A stretch of 64,000 nt of DNA from positions 25,987,206-26,051,205 of the forward strand of contig NC_053417.1 of assembly GCF_016859285.1 (NCBI RefSeq), given 5' to 3'. Under the pieces are notes generated by a model. It saw only the letters and a list, made by a program, of their open reading frames with translations. It searched no databases and was not told the origin of the DNA. Source of the DNA: Xiphias gladius (lineage: Eukaryota; Chordata; Actinopteri; Istiophoriformes; Xiphiidae). Below, piece after piece: positions 18,671 to 30,786 of this stretch. Numbering within the stretch: the first letter of the stretch is position 1; each line of letters starts with the position of its first letter. A program made the translations under genes and the position numbers.

Positions 18671-20003
18671 TGTCCTGTGGACAGCAGTTGGTACATTCAC
18701 TCTCTCTGTGAGTTTTTTAATGTTTCCTGCGAGAGCAAGGTGATTTATGAGAAGTGAGAAGAATTTGTGGCTTTTAGTTCTTAAGGGACTTCCTGCTAAG
18801 ACGCCTTTAATTTATTATCACATGGAAAATGAATTATCTATGAAAACACACAACTAAGACGCAACACAAGAGGTGTTTCTTGTTATCAGTCTTCATCGTA
18901 TAACATAACAGATGCTCTTAAATGTCTTGAATGGCTAAGGACATTTAGGTAATACCTCTTTAAAGAAGGCTTCCTGATGAACATATGGACTGAAAGAGAT
19001 AAACTGTTATGCGGTTTTGTGCTATGTGACAACCCTTACAGAGGCATGTCATAGTCCTCTTTTTGCTCGAACTTCAAATAACGTTGAAATTATGACCCAA
19101 ATAATGGGAATGTTGCAACGTCACTAACAGTAGGTCTAATGCTCCAAGGAACATCAGGTGTCACATGGTCAGTCAGGATAAGGCAAACCCCAAGGCTTGC
19201 CAAATAGATTTAAAAGAGATACTAATAGCGAACTGTAGAATTATTACCTAACAATCTGTTGCAAAGAGCTATCACAGTACACAGGCTGTTGTTCATATTG
19301 GACATACCATACTTACTGTAGTTGTGAGCGCACAACATTTGAGTGCCCTTACTTTTGATTTTGCCTTATAATAAAGTGGTTTAAACTGCCGAAACCGTTG
19401 TTTATCTGATTGTTCCAGAGCTTGTCTTTCTTGCACCGACGAGCTTTGTTGTGGCAATGTCACCCAGATCCCGGATCTCAGCGATTGTGTCATCAAATGA
19501 TGACCAAAACTATGAAAATAAAATCCAGGCTGGTATAAACCAAAATTATCCTTTAATACATCTGAAACGCAAATACCACAGTCTCACTTTGAAGTGTAAA
19601 GGTGGAGATTCTCACATGCTAATGTGCGTAGCTAAAGTGAAACAAGCTGTTTTATATGTGCCCCTGATGCATTTTTTAAGCTCATTCAATGAGTTTTCAA
19701 AAGGTTTTCACCACTCAGTGGTGGTTAGGTTTCATGTCTCAGATTATAGTATTTCCTCAGCCCACTGGAGATTAATTAATAAACTTTATCAAAAACATCG
19801 AGATCAAAAAAATTGGAGTTACAGGGATTTTAGGCAACAGTGATATATTTGTCTACATATTCAGTGTTTCCTAATGTTGATATTCGATTAAAAGGAAATT
19901 GTGCTTACTATTCCTGTATGACCATTGACACATGAATGTGCTATGCACAAGTATTGTTCTGCATTTTAGACGGGCAAGGAAAGCCGAAGAACCAACTACG
20001 CCC

Positions 20004-20044
<41 letters not shown>

Positions 20045-21294
20045 CCCAATCCCCCACAACCACCACGACCAAAACACAAAAGAATATTACAAGCTGATTG
20101 CAAAAAGGCAATATCAGATCCTTCATGGGACAGAAGGCTGTTCTGAGGAGAGAGAGATATCGCCTCCACTTCGGTATTATTCTAACTGACCTGTATTTTT
20201 AACTTTAACTGCTCAAGCACTGTCAGCCTTGCTTCTCCACTGGTAGATGCTGATATCTTGAGGTTTGAGGTGTCGCTCGATATGTTACCAGAGGATGCAT
20301 CTAACTATGTTTCCTTCTGAAGGTGTGAACGACAAATAGTTCTTCCTCTGTTCCATGTGAAGAGATGGGACGAAAACTATCAGGTCACAGGTCTCAATAA
20401 ACTAAGTCCAACAAAACTACAAATCAAGATACAAATCTGTCAAGTCTCTGAATGCTGATCATGTCCATTGGAGGATAAGGCAGGTGACATTCTATGTTCT
20501 GTAAAATCCCGTGAAAAGACAAAAACCAACAATGTATATATATATTGTATACATAATATATATATATATATATCCTACTAAGTATTTTGTGTTGCCAAAG
20601 CCTGATATATCTTATTCCTCTTTGCTATAGAGCTCTTGTCCAAAAACTTAAAAACATTTTGTTGAGCCACGCTATTGGACCGAAGATGACTGGATGTTAC
20701 TGGCCGCACAGCTGCGAATGAGCCAATGTTAATGAAACCGTATATGAATTAACTGATGCCAGTCAGCCATAACGAGCGCTGCTTCAGTGTTCTGCCTGAA
20801 CTAATGCCATGCTCATTAAGTCTGTGCTATTTTAGTGAGGGATCTGAGTCATGGGATTTTTGCAGGATTTCTCCACAATTTTATCAGCAATTGCATCCTC
20901 AGCAGTGATTTGCAGTTGATGCAGGCTTGTCAAAGTCAGAGAAACTAATACACTGACAATCCTGTTTACGGAGCATGAATAGGACACTTGGGTTTGTGGA
21001 GTGGTAAGAGTGTTAGAGAAATCTGTTCCGGCAGTAAATGATGCGACATCAAGAGCTGGGTATACCTGAATTTCCTGTTTATTTGGAAGATTTGACAGCA
21101 TCTTGTATCATGACAAACGTGACAAAGATTAAAAATGTAACTGGAAACAGAAAAAGCACTAACCAGGCAAAGAATGCAACACTTAATAGAATGACTGACA
21201 ATTTCATCCACATTGTACACCACTAGCTGTGATCGACGGCTGCACGACAAACTTGTAGGAGCAGCTACTGACATTAAAATCTTAACTCTTCTTC
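17687..21294. repeat. Tandem segmental duplication, unit 1 (~3.61 kb)
   Basis: Direct repeat with the next unit at 21295-24908; corresponding points lie 3602-3608 bp apart. Both units carry one receptor gene at the left and the same ~2.6-kb spacer. By eye the spacer copies differ only by scattered substitutions and by microsatellite length. The left junction lies inside the last codons of receptor copy 1 (shared AACTTCATCTTCAG). Confidence 0.9.
18701..21273. other. Duplicated spacer between receptor copies 1 and 2
   Basis: Holds a (CA)n tract at 20007-20043, a TA-rich stretch near 20535-20572 and a 130-codon plus-strand ORF (19451-19843) preserved exactly in the next unit but resembling nothing I know. 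On the minus strand an exon-like block near 19400-19515 has a TTTTCATAG acceptor followed by DTIAEIRDLGDIATT before a stop. Just past the copy 2 stop lies a 44-codon, very hydrophobic minus ORF (21213-21079). An AATAAA at 21078-21083 overlaps that ORF's stop and is the probable poly(A) signal of receptor copy 2, so this ORF lies in its 3' UTR. Confidence 0.5.
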
Positions 21295-22272
21295 AACTTC
21301 ATCTTCAGTTTGTGCCACAGGCACAGAACCAGAGTTTGGCAGACACAAGCGGTTGACCATCTGATGAGCTCGCTGGAGCAGCTGTCTGAGCTGAGCAGGA
21401 CCTTCTTCATTTGCATGAAGGTAAACCAGAGGGTTGAGAGCGCTGTTCAGACACACGAGGCCACGACTTATCTGATGAGCAATGTAGACTCCATTAGACC
21501 ACTCGTGGCACATCTTCCGTTTGGTCAGAACTCTTGACCACAGATTTAGGTTCTTTAATACATGATAGGGAATGTAACAAATGGAGAAGAGAAGGATCAA
21601 AATGAACAACAACTTCAAGCATTTTTGTTTCAGTACCTTGTGAATGGTGTTTTTGCGGCAGAGAACAACAATCACATGTCCATAGCAGCCCAGCGTGATG
21701 AGGAACGGGATACAAAACCCAGTGAGTGTCCATCCAAGGCTGTATTTCAGGTAATCCTCAATATAGGATTTAGAGGTGGTATGGTAGCATTTTCCTTTTT
21801 TTTTGGTTTTGGCGTAGAACACGTCTGGAAGACTTTGAACACCCACCAACAGCCAAACCATGACTGAGATAGTCACAGAATGGGTGACAGTTATTCTTCC
21901 CATCACTCTCAGCGGATGGACAATAGCCAGGTACCTGTACACACTTATACAAGTAAGGAATCCAATGCTGCCATATAGGTTCAGGTTGAATGAGAATCTT
22001 GTTATCTTGCAGAATGCTTCTCCGAAGATCCACTTGCTCCTCATGAAGTAGTACACCATCAAAAATGGGAGCGTGGTCAGATACAAAATATCTGCAAGTC
22101 CCAGGTTGAGAACAAACACATTGACGATCTTTAGTTTCTTCCAGTTCTGCAGCAAAGACTTCAACCCCCATCCATTAGCTACCAGACCAACGATGAATAC
22201 TAAGATGTAAACAGGAGGTAGGAATCTTCCTGTAAAGTCAAAGCTGACACGAGGACAAGATGTGTTATTCAT
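21274..22272 (-). CDS. P2Y1-like nucleotide receptor, array copy 2
   Basis: 332 aa from the Met after the TGTCCACAG acceptor (an in-frame Met 10 codons upstream at 22302 is also open). It shares the P2Y features of copy 1: LADILYL in TM2, YRY at the end of TM3, HVLK in TM6, SRG and NPLVY in TM7, and a Ser/basic tail ending EEELRF. The ECL2/TM5 region reads TKKKGKCYHTTSKSYIEDY then GHVIVVLCRKNTIHK, unlike copy 1. From the TM1 region upstream it is nearly identical to copy 1, including the 5' flank, while its ECL2-to-stop part is nearly identical to copy 3. Intact: no frame break in the seven-helix region. Within the P2Y group P2RY1 is the closest I can recall; P2RY11 is the alternative. Confidence 0.88.
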   Translation of the reverse strand: MNNTSCPRVSFDFTGRFLPPVYILVFIVGLVANGWGLKSLLQNWKKLKIVNVFVLNLGLADILYLTTLPFLMVYYFMRSKWIFGEAFCKITRFSFNLNLYGSIGFLTCISVYRYLAIVHPLRVMGRITVTHSVTISVMVWLLVGVQSLPDVFYAKTKKKGKCYHTTSKSYIEDYLKYSLGWTLTGFCIPFLITLGCYGHVIVVLCRKNTIHKVLKQKCLKLLFILILLFSICYIPYHVLKNLNLWSRVLTKRKMCHEWSNGVYIAHQISRGLVCLNSALNPLVYLHANEEGPAQLRQLLQRAHQMVNRLCLPNSGSVPVAQTEDEVEEELRF

Positions 22273-23605
22273 TGTCCTGTGGACAGCAGTTGGTACATTC
22301 ACTCTCTCTGTGAGTTTTTTAATGTTTCCTGCGAGAGCAAGGTGATTTATGAGAAGTGAGAAGAATTTGTGGCTTTTAGTTCTTAAGGGACTTCCTGCTA
22401 AGACGCCTTTAATTTATTATCACATGGAAAATGAATTATCTATGAAAACACACAACTAAGACGCAACACAAGATGTGTTTCTTGTTATCAGTCTTCATCG
22501 TATAACATAACAGATGCTCTTAAATGTCTTGAATGGCTAAGGACATTTAGGTAATACCTCTTTAAAGAAGGCTTCCTGATGAACATATGGACTGAAAGAG
22601 ATAAACTGTTATGCGGTTTTGTGCTATGTGACAACCCTTACAGAGGCATGTCATAGTCCTCTTTTTGCTCAAACTTCAAATAACGTTGAAATTATGACCC
22701 AAATAATGGGAATGTTGCAACGTCACTAACAGTAGGTCTAATGCTCCAAGGAACATCAGGTGTCACATGGTCAGTCAGGATAAGGCAAACCCCAAGGCTT
22801 GCCAAATAGATTTAAAAGAGATACTAATGGCAAACTGTAGAATTATTACCTAACAATCTGTTGCAAAGAGCTATCACAGTACACAGGCTGTTGTTCATAT
22901 TGGACATACCATACTTACTGTAGTTGTGAGCGCACAACATTTGAGTGCCCTTACTTTTGATTTTGCCTTATAATAAAGTGGTTTAAACTGCCGAAACCGT
23001 TGTTTATCTGATTGTTCCAGAGCTTGTCTTTCTTGCACCGACGAGCTTTGTTGTGGCAATGTCACCCAGATCCCGGATCTCAGCAATTGTGTCATCAAAT
23101 GATGACCAAAACTATGAAAATAAAATCCAGGCTGGTATAAACCAAAATTATCCTTTAATACATCTGAAACGCAAATACCACAGTCTCACTTTGAAGTGTA
23201 AAGGTGGAGATTCTCACATGCTAATGTGCGTAGCTAAAGTGAAACAAGCTGTTTTATATGTGCCCCTGATGCATTTTTTAAGCTCATTCAATGAGTTTTC
23301 AAAAGGTTTTCACCACTCAGTGGTGGTTAGGTTTCATGTCTCAGATTATAGTATTTCCTCAGCCCACTGGAGATTAATTAATAAGCTTTATCAAAAACAT
23401 CGAGATCAAAAAAATTGGAGTTACAGGGATTTTAGGCAACAGTGATATATTTGTCTACATATTCAGTGTTTCCTAATGTTGATATTCGATTAAAAGGAAA
23501 TTGTGCTTACTATTCCTGTATGACCATTGACACATGAATGTGCTATGCACAAGTATTGTTCTGCATTTTAGACGGGCAAGGAAAGCCGAAGAACCAACTA
23601 CGCCC

Positions 23606-23655
<50 letters not shown>

Positions 23656-24908
23656 GCCACCCCCCAATCCCCCACAACCACCACGACCAAAACACGAAAG
23701 AATATTACAAGCTGATTGCAAAAAGGCAATATCATATCCTTCATGGGACAGAAGGCTGTTCTGAGGAGAGAGAGATATCGCCTCCACTTCGGTATTATTC
23801 TAACTGACCTGTATTTTTAACTTTAACTGCTCAAGCACTGTCAGCCTTGCTTCTCCACTGGTAGATGCTGATATCTTGAGGTTTGAGGTGTCGCTCGATA
23901 TGTTACCAGAGGATGCATCTAACTATGTTTCCTTCTGAAGGTGTGAACGACAAATAGTTCTTCCTCTGTTCCATGTGAAGAGATGGGACGAAAACTATCA
24001 GGTCACAGGTCTCAATAAACTAAGTCCAACAAAACTACAAATCAAGATACAAATCTGTCAAGTCTCTGAATGCTGATCATGCCCATTGGAGGATAAGGCA
24101 GGTGACATTCTATGTTCTGTAAAATCCCGTGAAAAGACAAAAACCAACAATGTATATATATATTGTATACATAATATATATATATATCCTACTAAGTATT
24201 TTGTGTTGCCAAAGCCTGATATATCTTATTCCTCTGTGCTATAGAGCTCTTGTCCAAAAACTTAAAAACATTTTGTTGAGCCACGCTATTGGACCGAAGA
24301 TGACTGGATGTTACTGGCCGCACAGCTGCGAATGAGCCAATGTTAATGAAACCGTATATGAATTAACTGATGCCAGTCAGCCATAACGAGCGCTGCTTCA
24401 GTGTTCTGCCTGAACTAATGCCATGCTCATTAAGTCTGTGCTATTTTAGTGAGGGATCTGAGTCATGGGATTTTTGCAGGATTTCTCCACAATTTTATCA
24501 GCAATTGCATCCTCAGCAGTGATTTGCAGTTGATGCAGGCTTGTCAAAGTCAGAGAAACTAATACACTGACAATCCTGTTTACGGAGCATGAATAGGACA
24601 CTTGAGTTTGTGGAGTGGTAAGAGTGTTAGAGAAATCTGTTCCGGCAGTAAATGATGCGACATCAAGAGCTGGGGATACCTGAATTTCCTGTTTATTTGG
24701 AAGATTTGACAGCATCTTGTATCATGACAAACGTGACAAAGATTAAAAATGTAACTGGAAACAGAAAAAGCACTAACCAGGCAAAGAATACAACACTTAA
24801 TAGAATGACTGACAATTTCATCCACATTGTACACCACTAGCTGTGATCGACGGCTGCACGACAAACTTGTAGGAGCAGCTACTGACATTAAAATCTTAAC
24901 TCTTCTTC
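21295..24908. repeat. Tandem segmental duplication, unit 2 (~3.61 kb)
   Basis: Second copy of the unit starting at 17687. Its right end, CAGCTACTGACATTAAAATC, matches the right end of unit 1. A partial third unit starts at 24909, and similarity to unit 2 decays within receptor copy 3 (from about 25690 upward). The units are therefore out of register with the genes: each junction cuts a receptor coding region. Confidence 0.9.
22303..24887. other. Duplicated spacer between receptor copies 2 and 3
   Basis: Near-identical counterpart of 18701-21273. Differences visible by eye are single substitutions, a longer (CA)n tract (23607-23654) and a shorter TA stretch near 24150-24187. The 130-codon ORF recurs at 23053-23445 with the same translation. 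The AATAAA for receptor copy 3 lies at about 24692-24697 on the minus strand. Confidence 0.5.
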
Positions 24909-25886
24909 AACTTCATCTTCAGTTTGTGCCACAGGCACAGAACCAGAGTTTGGCAGACACAAGCGGTTGACCATCTGATGAGCTCGCTGGAGCAGCTGTC
25001 TGAGCTGAGCAGGACCTTCTTCATTCGCATGAAGGTAAACCAGAGGGTTGAGAGCGCTGTTCAGACACACGAGGCCACGACTTATCTGATGAGCAATGTA
25101 GACTCCATTAGACCACTCGTGGCACATCTTCCGTTTGGTCAGAACTCTTGACCACAGATTTAGGTTCTTTAATACATGATAGGGAATGTAACAAATGGAG
25201 AAGAGAAGGATCAAAATGAACAACAACTTCAAGCATTTTTGTTTCAGTACCTTGTGAATGGTGTTTTTGCGGCAGAGAACAACAATCACATGTCCATAGC
25301 AGCCCAGCTTGATGAGGAACGGGATACAAAACCCAGTGAGTGTCCATCCAAGGCTGTATTTCAGGTAATCCTCAACATAGGATTTAGAGGTGGTATGGTA
25401 GCATTTTCCTTTTTTTTTGGTTTTGGCGTAGAACACGTCTGGAAGACTTTGAACACCCACCAACAGCCAAACCATGACTGAGATAGTCACAGAATGGGTG
25501 ACAGTTATTCTTCCCATCACTCTCAGCGGATGGACAATAGCCAGGTACCTGTACACACTTATACAAGTAAGGAATCCAATGCTGCCATATAGGTTCAGGT
25601 TGAAGGAGAATCTTGTTATCTTGCAGAATGCTTCTCCGAAGATCCACTTGCTCCTCATGAAGTAGTACACCATCAAAAATGGGAGCGTGGTCAGATACAA
25701 AATATTTACAAGTCCCAGGTTGAGAACAAACACATTGACGAGCCCCAGTTTCTTCCATTTCTGCGGCAAAGACTTCAACCCCCATCCATTAGCTACCAGA
25801 CCAACGATGAATACCAAGATGTAAAGAGAAGGCAGGAATCTGTGTTCATAGTCAATGTTGATTTTAGCACAAGAGGTTTTATTCAT
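24888..25886 (-). CDS. P2Y1-like nucleotide receptor, array copy 3 (Asn at TM2 Asp position)
   Basis: 332 aa from MNKTSCAKINIDYEH. The open frame extends 47 codons further upstream (to 26027), but a CTTCTTTTCAG acceptor lies just before this Met and the upstream residues do not resemble a receptor. From TM3 to the stop it is almost identical to copy 2, including KKKGKCYHTTSKSYVEDY and the EEELRF tail. The N-terminus and TM1-TM2 are divergent (KKLGLVNVFVLNLGLVNILYL), and the codon for the nearly invariant TM2 Asp is AAT, giving Asn. TM7 is NPLVY, so both sodium-pocket positions are Asn. Other P2Y residues (HVLK, SRG) are kept. Its 5' part is closer to copy 4 in KKLGLVN and in the AGAATGAAT leader, so the gene looks chimeric. 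Confidence 0.86.
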   Translation of the reverse strand: MNKTSCAKINIDYEHRFLPSLYILVFIVGLVANGWGLKSLPQKWKKLGLVNVFVLNLGLVNILYLTTLPFLMVYYFMRSKWIFGEAFCKITRFSFNLNLYGSIGFLTCISVYRYLAIVHPLRVMGRITVTHSVTISVMVWLLVGVQSLPDVFYAKTKKKGKCYHTTSKSYVEDYLKYSLGWTLTGFCIPFLIKLGCYGHVIVVLCRKNTIHKVLKQKCLKLLFILILLFSICYIPYHVLKNLNLWSRVLTKRKMCHEWSNGVYIAHQISRGLVCLNSALNPLVYLHANEEGPAQLRQLLQRAHQMVNRLCLPNSGSVPVAQTEDEVEEELRF

Positions 25887-27174
25887 TCTGTCCTCTGAAA
25901 AGAAGTCAGCACAAATTATTTTCTCTCTGAGAAATCTGGCTGATGTTAAGTGTTCAAAAAAACACTTCCTGCTCGAAGCTGTGCAGATCTGAAATCGCAG
26001 ATGAATCTTTGTACAACACCTCCGCACAGGCAGTAGGCTTTGCCCACTTCCTTGATTAAGGGTTCATGCCTCTTTTGATCTATTTTTTTTTCACCATATT
26101 CCACTTTATCTACAAATAAAAAGAAATATATCCTTCACTGTTTGTCTCAGTTCAGCTCAGCTGCAGAGCAGCCAACCCCACACCGTACTCCTGTACATCA
26201 CTCTCATATCTTATCTTAAAAAACTCTCGTTTTACTGTCTTTATTCGTCACCTGGGATGTGAAAACATCAGATTTCCACAGCCACAGGGAGGGGACAGCG
26301 TTCAGTTGAGTGTTCCAGTTAATATTCAGATATGAAGCTACTTGTGTGATGACAGTTTTCGCACACAAAGTACAGGTCCCTGATACTTATTCATGATGTG
26401 TAAGTGTACAAACATTTGGGTGATACAGGTGCTCCACTCACTGACACAAATGGGAGGCCGAGAGTCGCCCTCTGGTGGCAAGAGTTCCTGCTTCAGAGAG
26501 AAAACACTTTCCAAGCCTTTCTGAACGATCACAACATACAGAGAATCACAGATTACACAATAGAGTAAAAGGTTTTCCACTCATTCAAAACAGAATCTAC
26601 TTTATTTGATCATTGCCAACAGTCTTTTATGGTCTACAGTTTCACAAAAATATAAGTAATACCGTTCATTAAAGCATATTGACAATGGAAACTCAAGACT
26701 TGCACAGACTCTATAACAATATTGTGCAGATCTGTTTCTCCGTTGTTTGGGGCAAGTCTCATTTACATCTCAGGTCTAAATAAGCAAACTGCAAAACAAG
26801 ACAAGAGTCTGCTGCCACTGCAGCAGCTCTGTGAGGCTGAAATTCTCAATATAAAGAACAAATACATTGTTAGATTGGTAAAATTCAAGCTCCCAAGTTT
26901 ATTTTTTCTGCTTGACAGTTATGGTGAAGGTAATGTAAAACCTGGCCACAGGGTGGTGTCAGAGTCAAGGTTTTACTACACCATGTCAAAGTTGTGTGGC
27001 ACTGTGAGCCTGTGAGTGCATGTGCTGGGCCAGTGTGGTGGGGCATTCATGGTTCTCAGACTATGAATTTGGTATTTTGTACATTAACAACTGTTACCAG
27101 TTCACCGCAGACAGATAAATTAAAGCAGCTTAATTTATTTCTCTGGCTGGTCTGGGGCACCAGAACAAGCTATA

Positions 27175-27625
27175 AAGTAAATATGTTAGCAAACAGTTGC
27201 CTGCTGTATTTACACACCAAGCAGACAGAGAGCGACGCTAGCATTCCTTCGGAGTCATCTTTCTGGCCACACGCCTAACAAAATATGTCAAATATTCACT
27301 CTCCCTTCATCTCTGGCTTGGTCTCCATCAACATGTGAGGGAAATATCTGTCTGTTATGCTGCTGAAATGCTCCACTGTGTTCACCAACTAGTCACCGAC
27401 TTCCCCTGTGCACCTTTGGTGCTGGACAGGTAGTGTATTATCAAAGCTTTTGTTACCACTAACAGCCCTGTGCTGCTGCTGGCAACAAAGTTTGTTGAGA
27501 ACAGCGACAGGGAACCACAACAGTAAAGCTGAGAGCCATAAAACCAAAACAATGAGTTAAAAGACACTAAAACGCTCAACAGAGTTCTGGGGAACTAAAG
27601 GAGTCAGAAATACAATGGGCTAAAT
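27175..27625 (+). repeat. Dispersed fish repeat R4
   Basis: Shares GTTAGCAAACAGTTGCCT, a TTTACACACC block, then AACAAAGTTTGTTGAGAAC and AAAAGACACTAAAACGCTC with a second copy at about 59500-59970 in ada intron 2. Same order of blocks in both, so it is one element family. Ends approximate. Confidence 0.5.
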
Positions 27626-28984
27626 AAAAACACAACTCCAGAGTGTGTACAAGTACCGGTCCCACGTTGGATTACCAGATGGGAAAAAAATAAACCGCTG
27701 AGCTCAGCCAACATTGCAGTAATTAAACATGGCTAACGGCAACATGTTACAGCTGCCGGTGCAAGGCTCCGTGGCGCATAATGATTTGCACTCAGCAGTT
27801 AAATTTGGCAGAGATCGTGAATAATACTGTAAGCGTTCCATTGTGATTCTTGGTGCAATGCACACTGAAAGGCCTTGCGAACATTCCTCCCACACTTTGC
27901 AGACATGAAAAACAGTAAGTCAAAAAAAAAAAAAAAAAGAACCAGCCAAATAAATAATCCTTTGTGATATAGTGACTCACGAGAGGTGCATTGAGACAAG
28001 TGTTAATATTACTCATATTAGTCATAAAGAAGGAAAAAAAACATGGCCTAGAGTTTCACGGTGTGGTTCATCGGCATGTGCTGGCAGAAAGAAGCCAGTA
28101 AGCCAGCAGTAAGAGACTGAAACGGTGGGGCCAATTAAAAATAATGAGCTGCGTGTTTTGATATTGATTTCATGGATCCCTGATGCTCAGACTAGCTCCT
28201 AACACTTCGAAACTCTGTTGTGTATCACAGTTGCTGCATGAGGAAGTTGACAAATTGCTTGAGCTAGTGTTTCGAAGGCTAGAAAGAAAAAGAAGCGGTG
28301 AGAGATGGCAGCCCCGGCTGATGTCCTTGACAATGTTGATGAGGGGACAATATACCTTAACTGTATAAATAATTCCATCTGGGATATTGTAAGATGTATT
28401 ACCTTTGACTTATTTCGATCAATAGTTCTGCAAAGCCAAATTCATGAAGAGCCTGCCTTTGATAACAGCCTTCGAGGTGGTCGGAAGCTTCCCAACCATC
28501 CGCTGACAACAGTGGGAGCACCGCTCTTAGCACGTGCATCAACGATGCGAAGGGAGCCGACGTGTTGTCCGTGACCATCTTTTTTTAAGATAAATTTGTC
28601 CAGTCAGAATCAGGTGTGGTAAGACAGGGTGCAAATCTGCACTTGTAACTTCAGTGTCCCACACAGTGTGGGAACTTTGAGCGCTGAGTTTTCACACATT
28701 TTTCTGCTTTGTACCTGTGCACAGATGTTGACAGAGGCACTGCGTCTCTGTGTAACCTCACCGCTGATGTCATTTGTTCACAGATGTGTTTTTCACACAG
28801 TCTCTTTTCTTCTCTCTTCTGCTTTTGTCCTTCTCTGTCCCTTTCTCTCTTTTCCTTCTTTTCTTTTCTACACATGCACATTTTTTTAAAACGTAAAACT
28901 AAAAACTTTAAATGATCTGTGAACATCACTTTACAAGCTCAAAATCGTTTTGACCCTAAGTTGAGTCTCTGCAAATCTTATTTC

Positions 28985-29440
28985 CAGGGGAAATTACATA
29001 CTTGCTTGTGTCATGGATGGCAATGTCAGCCGGCCCGACTAAAATATTTCAACAACTATGAGATTAGAGATTACGTGTCATGAAATTTTGCACAGACGTT
29101 TATGGTCCTCAGGGGATGAACCGTACTGTGATCCCGAGACTTTTCCGCTAACGGCACCATGAGGTGGACACTAGCCATTCGAAATGAAATGTCTGAAGAA
29201 ATACTGAATACTTCAGGTTATGACCCGATACCTGCAAAACAAATAAAACTCCCTTCAGCCTCTGTTCTTTGTGTTTCGCATTAATCAGCAAATGTTAGCA
29301 TTCTAACACACTAAACTAAGATGGTGTATGTGGTAAAGATTATACATCAGCTTAATGCTAACATTAGCATTTAGCTCAAATCAAAACTGTCCCTAAGTAC
29401 AGTCCCATGGAGCCGCTGACCCGTAGACTCTTGATCTTGT
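28985..29440 (+). repeat. Dispersed fish repeat R2
   Basis: Carries the R2 hallmarks GGCAATGTCAG, CAGACGTTTATGGTCCTCAG and GCTAACATTAGCATTTAGCT. Other copies or pieces: 41225-41490, 41990-42300, 43800-44730, 47130-47830 and 63640-64000. The common core (AAATTTCATGGCAATCCATC-like) is familiar from fish genomes. No coding capacity. Confidence 0.5.
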
Positions 29441-30786
29441 TTTATATTTAACAATACTGAGTTATAGGCCTGATACCTAGTAAAATATTCCAGATGTACG
29501 GCTACGCAACAAGCTGACGGTTGCTTTCAAGACTCTAGTTATATCTTCATGCTGTTGAGCCTCACAGCAGACGAGTCCAGGTCACATCACAAATGCTTTT
29601 GTTGTGGCCAGATAAACACATCTCCCAAAGGTCAACATTTGAGGAGCATGGCTAACGGCCTTCTTTTTTTTTTTTTTAAGGTTGGCTGCCTTATATTTTT
29701 CAAGAGGTTTCAAGAGCTAAGAGGTTGCAGGATTTCCCTTTACCAACTGGAGATGAATTTCAGTGGAATAGTGGAAAAGCATTGCCAGGAATGCGCATTG
29801 CGTCACCCGCCTACGTGCATCCCCTTTCACGCGGAGGAGAAAAGCAAAATGAGGGCACACTTGTGAAAAGAAAACTCCATAGCACTACTACAGGTAAAAA
29901 AAAAACTCCACAGAGAACCTTAAAGTATTTCCACCACTGCTGTCAAGTGTAAATTCTGTATCTTCAAATGGTTAATTTTTGGGTAAACAAGTAGCGTAGC
30001 CATCACTAGATCCTGAAGTGGAGGGATCTCTAACGTGTCTTGTTTGCTTTAAAAGGCACATTTTGCTTGACTTGGGTCATACGATAAATACCATATAAAT
30101 CTGCTGTTATTCTCTTATGGTCCGGATCTATGTATTATTTTTCTTCATTTTGTTTTCCACCACTGACATAGCGCATTGGGCGTTCATCGATTTTTGAGCA
30201 GGTTGTCACAACCTCACCATCAAAGACCTTTAACAGCCACGAGACAACACTACTTCGCAGGTAGAATACACCATGAGGCACCGGGAAAGTTGAAAGATCT
30301 AAAGTCAAAGGAGATGCCAGAGAGGGAGATTATTATCACTGCACAGGTTTGAAAGCACACCATCGTTCTTTGCTCCCTGTCCTATATACAGCACACGCCT
30401 GCAATGCGCTGTTCATGCAGACATGTGGCAGTTAGGGAAGCTCAGACAATCTGCATCCTGTTTTCATACATGTTCAGTCAACTTGCCGCTTTTAAAAAAC
30501 AACAGATGCTGCGAAGCACCGAGCAAACCCACCGCAACCACAAGGTGTGGTCCTAAACCTCGAAGACCTAAACCTAAAACCTAAACCTGAGAATAAACAG
30601 ACACTCGGTCAGAACTGTTTGAGTGTTTTCTTTTTGTAATGAGATTTTATGAGCATGTTAAAAGCAATATATTAACTTATTTATTTTTTTAAATCACCAT
30701 CCAGTACATATGGCATAGTGTCAGATTGATACAATGCTGTACAGATTGTTCAATTTCATTTACATATCAGACAATTTACAACTTGA

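Larger units (their letters stand above)
26028..30786. other. Spacer between receptor copies 3 and 4, repeat remnants
   Basis: No coding exon supported. 27175-27625 is dispersed repeat R4 and 28985-29440 is repeat R2 (separate entries). 28190-28580 contains a short inverted pair, CTTCGAAAC near 28206 and GTTTCGAAG near 28269, followed by an ATG-initiated stretch (MAAPADVLDNVDEGT) before a GTAAGA. This might be a transposon remnant or an orphan first exon, but nothing links it to a gene. Short poly-A/poly-T tracts occur at 27918-27938 and 29666-29679. On the minus strand AATAAA near 30680-30690 is a plausible poly(A) signal for copy 4. Confidence 0.4.

Noticed and set aside
21079-21213. 44-residue hydrophobic peptide gene downstream of receptor copy 2
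   Set aside because: It lies between the receptor stop and its AATAAA, so it is probably 3' UTR; kept only as a low-interest observation.
25887-26027. 47-codon N-terminal extension of receptor copy 3
   Set aside because: A splice acceptor lies just before the inner Met, the extension has no counterpart in the other copies, and its composition is not receptor-like.
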